Assembly: GCA_934444765.1 (NCBI GenBank)
Contig: CAKSDC010000001.1
Coordinates: forward strand, 230,411 to 294,410
DNA length: 64,000 bases
DNA from: an uncultured Oscillospiraceae bacterium
Lineage (GTDB): Bacteria; Bacillota; Clostridia; Oscillospirales; Ruminococcaceae
Direction of reading: 5' to 3'
In this document: one piece after another, positions 54,798 through 63,392 of the stretch
Numbering within the stretch: position 1 is the first letter of the stretch
Layout of the letters: each line of letters begins with the position of its first letter
Translations under genes and position numbers: made by a program
The notes under the pieces: generated by a model
What the model saw: only the letters and a program-made list of their open reading frames with translations
The model's database searches: none
What the model was told of the DNA's origin: nothing

Positions 54798-55799
54798 TTA
54801 AATTTCGAATGAAGATTTTTCAGGAAAAACATTTTTAAATGTTTCTATTAATTGTTTAGAAACAGTATCAAAAGTTTTTTCGTCTTTAATATCGTCATTG
54901 ATACAAATTAGAGTATGCTGTTGATTTAAAATATCTTTGGTGAGATTATTTATATTGCAATCATCGTGTATTGGATATAATCTACTGCAACTTTTGTTTC
55001 TTGGATAAAAGTTGCCCGAGGCTAAGTTCCAATATCTAAATAACCATTGGCTTATATCATTATTGCTTCTAAATTTATTTTTGCAAGCATTATCTAATAA
55101 CTCATACTCTTTATTCCATACTTCTTTAAAAACGCTTTTTTTGTGAGAAGTAGCAACGTGAGGATCATAAAAACCTGAAAATGATTTATAAGTATTAAAA
55201 AATATATTTTTCAAAACAGCTTTTCCGTATTTTAGATTGAACCATTTGCTTTTATTTTGATTAATAGATTTTTCTTTATCGAAATGTTTATTTATAATAA
55301 ATAAATCATTAGCTACCGTGTAAGAAAATAGTTCTTCCATAATTAAAGCATTTAAGATAGCAGAGTCACATGGTAAATCATTTTTAAAGAAGAATTCAGG
55401 AGCGACTGCTTTATTCATAAAGTTATCATCATTAAATAGAACAAAGTTTTCTGATAAATCGTCTATTCTATGAAGGTTTAATTCAATTACATTAGAATTA
55501 AAAGTTGGTAAATACTCTTTAGGAATATAGTCTTCATGTTTTATAATGTTAAGTTTAGGGTGATTTATATTTAGCCATTTAGGTAAATGTCCCCATGTAA
55601 TAAAGTGTATTTTTCTAACCCAAGGAGTATATTTTTCAACTGACCTAAACCAATATTGTAAATTGTCCCAATCTCTGTATCTGTTATTTGAATTAATATA
55701 ATCTTTTCCTTTAATATTAATATCATACTTGTTTTTTTCTTTTAACCAATTAGGGTCATTACCATCTACCCATAATATAACAAAATCAATATCGTTCAT
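54798..55799 (-). CDS. Stealth-family capsule sugar-phosphate transferase
   Basis: 333 residues with the Stealth conserved regions in order: CR1 DIDFVILWVDGNDPNW at the N-terminus, CR2 YRDWDNLQYWFRSVEKYTPW and LPTFNSNVIELNLHRI, CR3 around HVATSHKKSVFKEVW, and a CR4-like end. Such proteins transfer hexose-1-phosphate, giving phosphodiester-linked polymers. It suggests that the capsule contains sugar-phosphate links. It is in the middle of the operon. Confidence 0.88.
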   Translation of the reverse strand: MNDIDFVILWVDGNDPNWLKEKNKYDINIKGKDYINSNNRYRDWDNLQYWFRSVEKYTPWVRKIHFITWGHLPKWLNINHPKLNIIKHEDYIPKEYLPTFNSNVIELNLHRIDDLSENFVLFNDDNFMNKAVAPEFFFKNDLPCDSAILNALIMEELFSYTVANDLFIINKHFDKEKSINQNKSKWFNLKYGKAVLKNIFFNTYKSFSGFYDPHVATSHKKSVFKEVWNKEYELLDNACKNKFRSNNDISQWLFRYWNLASGNFYPRNKSCSRLYPIHDDCNINNLTKDILNQQHTLICINDDIKDEKTFDTVSKQLIETFKNVFPEKSSFEI

Positions 55800-55818
55800 A
55801 AAAACCTCTTTTATATTA

Positions 55819-57012
55819 TTAATAAATTTTATTTTTTTCTTTTATATTTAGTATTATATTTTTTATCATATCTTTTTGAAGAAATACACTTGCAAATAAT
55901 AGTATGGAATTGCATCTAATATCAGTGAGTAAGTGTTCAAAAAATGAATATATAAAAATAACTAATAATAGTGGAATAAGATAATTAAAATCTTTGGTTT
56001 TGCCTAAAGCTACTATTAGTAGAAATAATATATTTATTAACAAAAAGACAGTTATTCCATAGATAATTATTATATAAAAATATTCATTATCCATGGAACG
56101 TGGAATATTATCTACATTATTTCCAAATAGATTATAGCCTCCAATATATTCATATACTTCTTTAATAAAAGCTAATCTCCAACTTAATAGTTTATCTATA
56201 GTGGTATAAAAAATATAGTTTTGGTTGTACCAAAATGGGATTGTAATACTGAAAATACATAGAATTACTAATAATGGAAAAGCAACTAATTTCAAAACAG
56301 ATTCAAAGGCTTTGGTTTTATATAGAACCATAAGTATTATAAGCATTAAAATGCACATAAAGGAAGTACGACTATCAGTTAGTTTATATAGAACAATAGA
56401 TAGTATAATTATAATGGTCGCATCCGTCCATTTAAATTTTTCTTTTCTAATAAGGCACCAGTCTAACAAAATTGATAGAAAAAATGTCATAGCCATATTA
56501 GGATGAAAATATCCTAAATAGTGTCGACTTCTCTCACCATCTATAATTTGACTTTCTATTATATTTGTAAGCGATAAACAGATAGTAGTTATAAACATAA
56601 ATGATTTAATAAAGAAAGAATTTCGTATTATTTTGCTAATATTTAAATCTTTTAGTGCGATTATAACTATAGTATATTGAATAAAGTCCGCATATCCACT
56701 ATTTAAATATGAAATACTTAATAATCCTAAAATTCCACCTACGCATAGAAAATGTTTCAGATTATATTGAGTAATCATTAATTTAAAAGTCAACATTAAT
56801 ATAAATGCTATCTTTAAAAAATTCAAAACCATAGTACTCCAAGAGTAATTTATAATAGTAGTAATATTTATAGAATATATTAGTACATATATAGTATACA
56901 TTAAATATCCACTAACTTCAAAAACTTTTTGGTTGTTTATATTTAATTTGGTAGCTAAAGTGGAAATTCCAATTTCAAATATATTAATATTTTTATCAAA
57001 TAATTTTTCCAC
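55819..57012 (-). CDS. Putative polysaccharide polymerase (Wzy-like)
   Basis: 397 residues with about ten hydrophobic helices and one longer extracytoplasmic loop near residues 260-330 (YNQNYIFYTTIDKLLSWRLAF), as in O-antigen/capsule polymerases. The TDSRTSFMCIL segment resembles the conserved Arg-containing loop of Wzy proteins. Primary sequence is poorly conserved in this class, so the call rests on topology and on its place beside the flippase and transferases. Its first codon touches the stop of the GT4 gene. Confidence 0.65.
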   Translation of the reverse strand: MEKLFDKNINIFEIGISTLATKLNINNQKVFEVSGYLMYTIYVLIYSINITTIINYSWSTMVLNFLKIAFILMLTFKLMITQYNLKHFLCVGGILGLLSISYLNSGYADFIQYTIVIIALKDLNISKIIRNSFFIKSFMFITTICLSLTNIIESQIIDGERSRHYLGYFHPNMAMTFFLSILLDWCLIRKEKFKWTDATIIIILSIVLYKLTDSRTSFMCILMLIILMVLYKTKAFESVLKLVAFPLLVILCIFSITIPFWYNQNYIFYTTIDKLLSWRLAFIKEVYEYIGGYNLFGNNVDNIPRSMDNEYFYIIIIYGITVFLLINILFLLIVALGKTKDFNYLIPLLLVIFIYSFFEHLLTDIRCNSILLFASVFLQKDMIKNIILNIKEKNKIY

Positions 57013-58214
57013 TAAATAATCCTCCTATATAAATCTATATACTCTTTAAAGCATTTGAATTTATCGTATTTTAGACCAGCGTTTGCACAATTATATTCAT
57101 CAAAATTATTTTTAAAACATTTTAGAATATTATTTTTTAGCTCATTAATATTGCCTTGTGGAGATACTATTCCACAAGTATTATTTACTGACTCTACGCT
57201 ACCACCCGTATTATAGGTGATTACAGGTGTACCACAAGCTAAAGCTTCTAAATTAGTGGTAGGAAAGTTGTCTTCATAAGTTGGATTGACAAATACATCA
57301 GCAGTAGAATAAAGCTGAGCCAGTTCTTTAACATTATGTGTTCTTAAAATTCCTATCATATTTTTAGGAAGATTTTGCTGTTGTTTTTCGGTGACGCCTA
57401 CAACGACTATTCTAAATTTATCGTCTAAGTTTTTAGATAATTCTATAAAATCCGCTAATCCTTTTCTTTTGTCCCAAACTCCAGCAACACCTAAGATAAC
57501 AAATTTATCTTCTAAATTATATTGTTTTCTAATATTGCTTTTTGTAGGCTTAAATACAGTTAAGTCTATACCATTGTTAATTACTTTAATAGGATATTCT
57601 TTTAAGAATGAGAGTTTTACTAATTCGGCTAACCATTTAGAAGGTGTTACTAATACCATATTTTTCACATCGCAAAATAGTTCCTTTTTTTTATCAAAAT
57701 TCCAATATGAATTATCCATAATTAAGCTTTTAGGATACTCTTTTTTTTGTGGACATTTTTCACAATGGCTTTTCCATTTATTGCAATTTGCTAAATCAAA
57801 GTACGCACAATGCCCAGTAAAAGCCCAACAGTCGTGTAAGGTCCAAACTACTGGTTTGTTGTATTCCTTTAAAAAGTTAAATAATAGTTCTATATTAATA
57901 TAATAACCATGAATATTATGTAGATGAATAATATCAGGATTATACTGCTTAATCTGTTCTATTAACTTTTTAGTAGGATTAATAGAATAAAATCCAGTTT
58001 TATCAGTAATTCTTGTGGCTATACCATGTAGTTTAACATCTAATTCAGAACCTATTCTAATATTTGGAATATCTTTTTCTATTGAACCTCTTGCAAACGC
58101 TATACAACCTTCATCGCCATTTTTAACTAATGTTTTGTATAAATCAACAGCAATTCGACCTGTACTAAGAGTTGCAAAAATATTAATTTGTAATATTTTC
58201 ATGCTATTTACCAT
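57012..58214 (-). CDS. Glycosyltransferase family 4
   Basis: 400 residues, GT-B fold. N-terminal ILQINIFATLSTGRIAVDLY, IIHLHNIHGYYIN, VVWTLHDCWAFTGHC with a Cys cluster, LGVAGVWDKRKGL and the nucleotide-sugar motif VNPTYEDNFPTTNLEALACGTPV. ATG 58214 has AAAGG six bases upstream; ATG 58202 in the same frame gives a more typical MKILQIN start. It overlaps the acyltransferase stop. Confidence 0.9.
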   Translation of the reverse strand: MVNSMKILQINIFATLSTGRIAVDLYKTLVKNGDEGCIAFARGSIEKDIPNIRIGSELDVKLHGIATRITDKTGFYSINPTKKLIEQIKQYNPDIIHLHNIHGYYINIELLFNFLKEYNKPVVWTLHDCWAFTGHCAYFDLANCNKWKSHCEKCPQKKEYPKSLIMDNSYWNFDKKKELFCDVKNMVLVTPSKWLAELVKLSFLKEYPIKVINNGIDLTVFKPTKSNIRKQYNLEDKFVILGVAGVWDKRKGLADFIELSKNLDDKFRIVVVGVTEKQQQNLPKNMIGILRTHNVKELAQLYSTADVFVNPTYEDNFPTTNLEALACGTPVITYNTGGSVESVNNTCGIVSPQGNINELKNNILKCFKNNFDEYNCANAGLKYDKFKCFKEYIDLYRRII

Positions 58215-58785
58215 TTAATACCTTTATAACTTTTGCAGGATTACCAGCAATAACACTGTTATCATCAAAAGTTCCACTTACTATAGACCCTGCACCTACT
58301 ACACAACCATCACCAAGAGTTGTTCCTTTTAAAATAATAGTATTACAACCTATAAAGCAGTTTTTACCTATATGTATAGGTTTAGAGCTGATTTTTTCTT
58401 TAATATCTTTGTTTCTATCTTCTATGTTTAAAGGATGAAAATCATTATCAAGTATTTTAGCATTCCCACCTATTAAAGTATTATCACCAATATAGACACT
58501 ATTTCTTGCATAAATAGTTGCACCAGATATTCCAACATTATTACCTATTTCTATTTTAGCATTAGGAACTCTTGTAACGATAATCGTTCTTTGATATAAG
58601 CCTATCAAGTTGGATAAAAACGAAGAATTAATGGTAACATTATCTTTAATAGTTAAAGTAGCACCTGATTGGTTAAATATTATAGGCATTCCTTTTAGTA
58701 AAAGATTTTTCCCATATTTTACTTTAGTTATTTTCATAACCATTTTAAACCAATTACTATTCAATATTGTGACCCCCATTAACAA
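58204..58785 (-). CDS. Hexapeptide-repeat acyltransferase
   Basis: 193 residues, left-handed beta-helix acetyltransferase. Repeats run from LTIKDNVTINSS through IEIGNNVGISGATIYARNSVYIGDN, and the C-terminal core is IHIGKNCFIGCNTIILKGTTLGDGCVVGAGSIVSG. The His in DNDFHPL is the probable catalytic base. It should O- or N-acetylate a capsule sugar. It overlaps both neighbours (GT4 genes), so it is translationally coupled. Confidence 0.87.
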   Translation of the reverse strand: MLMGVTILNSNWFKMVMKITKVKYGKNLLLKGMPIIFNQSGATLTIKDNVTINSSFLSNLIGLYQRTIIVTRVPNAKIEIGNNVGISGATIYARNSVYIGDNTLIGGNAKILDNDFHPLNIEDRNKDIKEKISSKPIHIGKNCFIGCNTIILKGTTLGDGCVVGAGSIVSGTFDDNSVIAGNPAKVIKVLNGK

Positions 58786-60038
58786 TTTTTAATAGCATCA
58801 ATATATTTGTTAATGCTGACATCCTTGGTTAAGTTTTTTTCTAAATAATATCTACCATTTAAACCCATGTTTTTGATTTCTTGGTTAGACATGTTTAAAA
58901 AAGTTTTAATATTATTTTCAATATCTTTGTATTGATTAGGTTCACATACTAAACCACAATTAGTTTCTTCCATAATAAGTCTAACTTCTGCACCTTTTTC
59001 TAATACACCTAATACAGGTTTACCGGCTGACATAATTCCATACATTTTACTTGGACATGATACTCCTTTAATACCTTTGGAATTTACACACCAATGAACA
59101 TCTGCTGAATTTAGACTATATATTAAGTCTTTTTTATCTTGATATGGAATAAAGTATACATTATTCATATTATGAGACTTTTGATATTCAACTAATTTAT
59201 TTTTAATGGTACCTTCTCCAACAAACACAAAAGCGACCTCTCTGCCATCATTGGAAGTTGTACCACTCGGAAATTTTTCTATTACTTTAAGAATATTTTC
59301 TAAGTCATAATATAATCCTAAGTTGCCAGAATACATAATTATAAACTTATTTTGTATGCCATATTTTTGTTTAAATGATACTATATTTTCATTATCCTCG
59401 TTAATAGGATATACTAATTTTTCATCCATCCAGTTATTTATTAAAGCATACTTTGGACATCTACCATTAGGAAATCTATTTTTTAAAGTTTCTATTAAAT
59501 CTCTACCAACAGTTATAACTAAATCGGAATGTTTGCAACTAAATTTATCAAAAAACATCATAGTATTTAAAACCAATTTGTTTTTAGAATATCCTGTTGC
59601 AATGGTTTGTTCTGGATTGAAATCTTGAATATTATATATATATTTGGCGTGTTTAATCCATTTTCCCCATACTCCTAATAAACCACCTAATATTGGTGGT
59701 TGAGAACATGAAAAAACTATATCTTGTTTTCCGACTTTAAAAGTAGCCGACATAGAATTGAAAAAGTATGATAATATATGTTTCACACGACTTCTTTTGT
59801 TGGATTTATCAAATTCTGACACTCTTACTCTTATAATCTTAACACCATTAACTTCATCATAATGGTATTTTCTTTCTAAATATTTTTTATCAATATTTCC
59901 AGTGTAACATGGTATGGCACAGATAACTGTAACATCAAATTCTTTGGTTAAATTTTCAGCTAATTCGGTATATAGCTGTGCTATAGATGCTACTTCAGGA
60001 TAATAATAGTTAGCATATAATAAAAATTTTTTTTTCAA
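58779..60038 (-). CDS. Glycosyltransferase family 4 (WbuB-like)
   Basis: 419 residues, GT-B fold with the WbuB-like opening LLYANYYYPEVASIAQLYTELAENLTKEFDVTVI, YSGNLGLYYDLENIL and CPSKMYGIMSAGKPVLGV in the nucleotide-sugar site. WbuB-type enzymes transfer N-acetyl-L-fucosamine, so an L-fucose-type donor is possible but not shown. It is the first gene of the capsule operon, with a perfect promoter upstream. Confidence 0.85.
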   Translation of the reverse strand: MKKKFLLYANYYYPEVASIAQLYTELAENLTKEFDVTVICAIPCYTGNIDKKYLERKYHYDEVNGVKIIRVRVSEFDKSNKRSRVKHILSYFFNSMSATFKVGKQDIVFSCSQPPILGGLLGVWGKWIKHAKYIYNIQDFNPEQTIATGYSKNKLVLNTMMFFDKFSCKHSDLVITVGRDLIETLKNRFPNGRCPKYALINNWMDEKLVYPINEDNENIVSFKQKYGIQNKFIIMYSGNLGLYYDLENILKVIEKFPSGTTSNDGREVAFVFVGEGTIKNKLVEYQKSHNMNNVYFIPYQDKKDLIYSLNSADVHWCVNSKGIKGVSCPSKMYGIMSAGKPVLGVLEKGAEVRLIMEETNCGLVCEPNQYKDIENNIKTFLNMSNQEIKNMGLNGRYYLEKNLTKDVSINKYIDAIKNC

Positions 60039-60102
60039 AACACTTCTCCTTTAATAGTTTAATAATACAACTACTATTATAGTTCAAAATTATACTATCA
60101 AA

Positions 60103-60131
60103 ATTATACTACTAAAAAAAATAATAGTCAA
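60103..60131 (-). promoter_or_regulatory. Promoter of the capsule operon
   Basis: On the minus strand, TTGACT (60131 to 60126), 17 bases and TATAAT (60108 to 60103). Confidence 0.85.
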
Positions 60132-60172
60132 CAGAAAAATGCCATTATAAATATTTATTGTTATAATGGCAT
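60132..60172 (-). terminator. fkp terminator
   Basis: The perfect 12-bp stem ATGCCATTATAA/TTATAATGGCAT (60139-60150 with 60161-60172) is followed on the minus strand by TTTTTCTG. Another hairpin TTAGTTG/CAACTAA lies at 60200-60220. Confidence 0.8.
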
Positions 60173-60226
60173 AAATAACTTTTAGTTTTAAAATATAAAT
60201 TAGTTGATTTATACAACTAATATTTT

Positions 60227-63200
60227 TTAAATAAATTCACAAGTCCACACATCTACGCCAGCATCTTGAAATACTTCATGCAATCTGTTACGAATTTGTT
60301 CGAGTGAAACATTATCTTTTAAAACTACTTGAAGGAAACCTCCACCACCAGCACCACATATCATTTTTCCAGATATTAAGTCTTCTATTGCAAGGAAGAT
60401 TTGGTCTATGCAAGTGTTAGTGCAACCAATATCAAGTTTTTTAGATAACTCCCAATGATTATTTAATAATGTTGCAAAGTTATCAATATTACCTTTTTCG
60501 AGTTCAAAACGCATTAAGCAAGCCACTCTTTGAATTTCATTTAATACTTCAATGGAAGTTTTATTATTACCAATATATTTTCCAACTACTTCACGTAATA
60601 AATTTCGAGCTAAACGTCTTTGACCTGTATATATTAATACGAAACGTTTTTCCAATTCTTCAAGTGTTTTTTTTGAAACTTTAACTTTTTCGCAACATAT
60701 ATTCTGTTTTAGACCTGCTTGAGTAGTAATAAACTTTATTCCATTAGTAACACCACCCACTTGGTCTTGCCAACCACCGCCAGTACTCATAAGTTGTTCC
60801 ATAATAAGTACTCTTTGGAAGAGTTCATTATCTTCTATAGGTTTACCTATAAAGCTGAATATTGCTTTAATACAAGCACCTGCTAATATAGAACTTGTTC
60901 CTAAACCAGAACCTCTTGGAATGTCTATTACTCGTGTGGATAGATAAAATCCTCCGCCAAGGTTGTCTAATATAGTAGATAAAGGAATGTTTTCTGAAAT
61001 AGGAACTATTCCACAAGTTAATAGTGCCGATTTATGTAAGGAATATGGGTCAAAAGGATTATTACAATTTTGAATTTCACAAGTATCCAATATTTCCGTA
61101 GACTGTCCGCTATCTACACTTTCCAATATGATGGACTTTGTAGGTATTTTTTTTATGCATACTTCTATTGGAAGATTGCCATTTAGCTTTATTGACGCAT
61201 TTAATACTGTTCCACCATGTTCATTACAATATGGTGGTGTATCAGACCAACCTCCACCCCAATTTACTCTAACGGGAAGGTTGACCTTAACGCTATCTGT
61301 GGAAATCTTAAAGTTGCTATTATACTTTAATTCAGATATAGAATGTTTAGCGATGCTATCACTGATAGTATTAAAACATTTTGCTTCTAATTCATCATGT
61401 AATGAAATATTTACTATTTTAGATAAATAATAGTATATTCTAATTTTTAAACTAAAATCATTAGTAATATCAGCGTAGTCAAGGATAATTTCGGTTTGTT
61501 TGTCGTTTATTCCATTATTACCAAATACTAATTTTGCACTTTCAATAGGTACGCCATTTGAAATGCTTTGTATAAAGTTATAAGCTCTAACCTTATCATT
61601 GATTTTTAGATGCCAATTAATTATAGAATATACATCTGCAATATTGAAGCTATACTGCAAACTAACCTTGTTAGAGTTTTTAAACTCTGTAATGTCAGAT
61701 TTTTTATTCATAACCATACTATACAAGTTAAGAGCGAATTTTAATGACTCTTCTATAGTATTGCATGGTTTGTATAGTTTAGCATTCCAAAGATAGTGTT
61801 CATTAGTATTCCAAATATCGTCTATTGAAAGACTATTTTTTGAAAGAATTTCTTTTAAAGGTACACCCATAAATAGTCCATTATTTTCTAATGAATCTTT
61901 AGGATTATCGTTAATACCATATATTCTAACTATAAATCGACCATCTTGTAATTTTAATCCATGAACTACTACATTATTTGGAATGTGTGCATTTTTTAGA
62001 GTTACATTTGAAACTATACAATTCTCACCAATGGTAGTATTGTTTAATATATAGCTGTCTTCTATGTAAGAACCTTTACCAATAGTAGAGGTTTCATCTA
62101 TATAAACGTTATTACAAGCAAAAGATGTTACATCATCATTTATATTAGAGATTACTTGTGTTCTCCAATCTAAAAAGTAGTAATTTGATATTTTATCCGT
62201 CATCAAAGATAGCAATTCTTTAGTAGTACCAAAATGTATAAACTCTGCTGGAGATAATGATATTAATTTCATTTTATACTTGTGTAGTATATTCCAAATT
62301 TCAGTTCTACATTCTATGAGTTCGTTAGAATAATCACCCTCTGGAACCTCTTTGTAATACTGTTCAAGTGTAGAGTTTGTAGCTAATGGGTATAAAAAGT
62401 CTGCATAAAAACTTAGTCTAACTTTTTCATTTACATACTTATTGAACTTAATATTATCTGGTATACCATTAGTACTTATTAATGAAAATAAATCCTTTAA
62501 AATATTACTACTAAATAATACTGCACCAGTATCCAAATTTACATTACCATTTTGATTTACAGCTCCAATATGTTTTAGTGTATCTACAGGTAGTTTGTGC
62601 AAAAAATTTCCAACATATCCGTTTGAGTCGGCTAAAAATACACCATGATTTTTTCCTATTTCGGCACATTCTTTTATAGATATACAAGCAGAAGTTTCGC
62701 CTGAAAAATCTATTTGTAGAGCATTAAATAGTAGTAGAACATCACCTGATAAAACTAACATACCATCTTTTATGCGTGAAGGTACTCCAGACATACCAAT
62801 TATAAATTCATCAAATAGCGTTGAACGATATCCGTTGGGTAAGACTCTTGGAACTGGTGAAAATAGTTTACCACCTGCTGAGTATTGAGGTACTCTTTTA
62901 CTATCTCCACCACTATGAATTACTAATATTCTGTTATTTTCAAAACAGTGTATATTATTGGAATTTTGTTGAACGTATTTTAATACATTAAGAGTAGCTC
63001 CACCAGAACCAACTCTTTTGCCTTCTGGGTCAGATATTACAGCATAATGAGTAGTATTTGGAAGTAGCCCGTTTTTTAATCTATATGATATCTGTCCTCT
63101 ATAAGCATTAGCTTGTTCTTCATTAGATGCTGTTAATATAATATAGTCCCATTTTGCGAAATTTTTTTTGTAAAGACTTCTTTTGTAGTCTTCCCAATTA

Positions 63201-63247
63201 TCTTGATAAGATTGCCTTAAAAATAAAGATGTAAGTTTTTCTTTCAT
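60227..63247 (-). CDS. fkp: Bifunctional L-fucokinase / L-fucose-1-phosphate guanylyltransferase
   Basis: 1006 residues, slightly longer than Bacteroides Fkp. The N-terminal guanylyltransferase half has DPEGKRVGSGGATLNVL, IHSGGDSKRVPQYSAGGKLF and a beta-helix (IGKGSYIEDSYILNN, about 390-430). The C-terminal GHMP kinase (about 640-1006) has VRVNWGGGWSDTPPYC, the ATP loop DIPRGSGLGTSSILAGA and GAGGGGFLQVV. It turns free L-fucose, ATP and GTP into GDP-L-fucose. It is monocistronic with its own promoter and terminator. A related sugar of the D-arabinose type cannot be excluded. Confidence 0.92.
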   Translation of the reverse strand: MKEKLTSLFLRQSYQDNWEDYKRSLYKKNFAKWDYIILTASNEEQANAYRGQISYRLKNGLLPNTTHYAVISDPEGKRVGSGGATLNVLKYVQQNSNNIHCFENNRILVIHSGGDSKRVPQYSAGGKLFSPVPRVLPNGYRSTLFDEFIIGMSGVPSRIKDGMLVLSGDVLLLFNALQIDFSGETSACISIKECAEIGKNHGVFLADSNGYVGNFLHKLPVDTLKHIGAVNQNGNVNLDTGAVLFSSNILKDLFSLISTNGIPDNIKFNKYVNEKVRLSFYADFLYPLATNSTLEQYYKEVPEGDYSNELIECRTEIWNILHKYKMKLISLSPAEFIHFGTTKELLSLMTDKISNYYFLDWRTQVISNINDDVTSFACNNVYIDETSTIGKGSYIEDSYILNNTTIGENCIVSNVTLKNAHIPNNVVVHGLKLQDGRFIVRIYGINDNPKDSLENNGLFMGVPLKEILSKNSLSIDDIWNTNEHYLWNAKLYKPCNTIEESLKFALNLYSMVMNKKSDITEFKNSNKVSLQYSFNIADVYSIINWHLKINDKVRAYNFIQSISNGVPIESAKLVFGNNGINDKQTEIILDYADITNDFSLKIRIYYYLSKIVNISLHDELEAKCFNTISDSIAKHSISELKYNSNFKISTDSVKVNLPVRVNWGGGWSDTPPYCNEHGGTVLNASIKLNGNLPIEVCIKKIPTKSIILESVDSGQSTEILDTCEIQNCNNPFDPYSLHKSALLTCGIVPISENIPLSTILDNLGGGFYLSTRVIDIPRGSGLGTSSILAGACIKAIFSFIGKPIEDNELFQRVLIMEQLMSTGGGWQDQVGGVTNGIKFITTQAGLKQNICCEKVKVSKKTLEELEKRFVLIYTGQRRLARNLLREVVGKYIGNNKTSIEVLNEIQRVACLMRFELEKGNIDNFATLLNNHWELSKKLDIGCTNTCIDQIFLAIEDLISGKMICGAGGGGFLQVVLKDNVSLEQIRNRLHEVFQDAGVDVWTCEFI

Positions 63248-63284
63248 ATGCCATGCCTTTCTAATATATAATATAACATTATAT

Positions 63285-63314
63285 ATTATATAACTAATAT
63301 AATTAAAATGTCAA
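63285..63314 (-). promoter_or_regulatory. fkp promoter
   Basis: On the minus strand, TTGACA (63314 to 63309), 18 bases and TATAAT (63290 to 63285). Confidence 0.75.
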
Positions 63315-63334
63315 CTGAAAATTATTAAATAATA

Positions 63335-63369
63335 AAATAGCCATTATAGAGAATAACTCTATAATGGCT
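63335..63369 (-). terminator. Terminator after GDP-L-fucose synthase
   Basis: The perfect 13-bp stem AGCCATTATAGAG/CTCTATAATGGCT (63339-63351 with 63357-63369) is followed on the minus strand by ATTTTATTATT. Confidence 0.8.
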
Positions 63370-63392
63370 GTATGTATGAATTACTATATATA

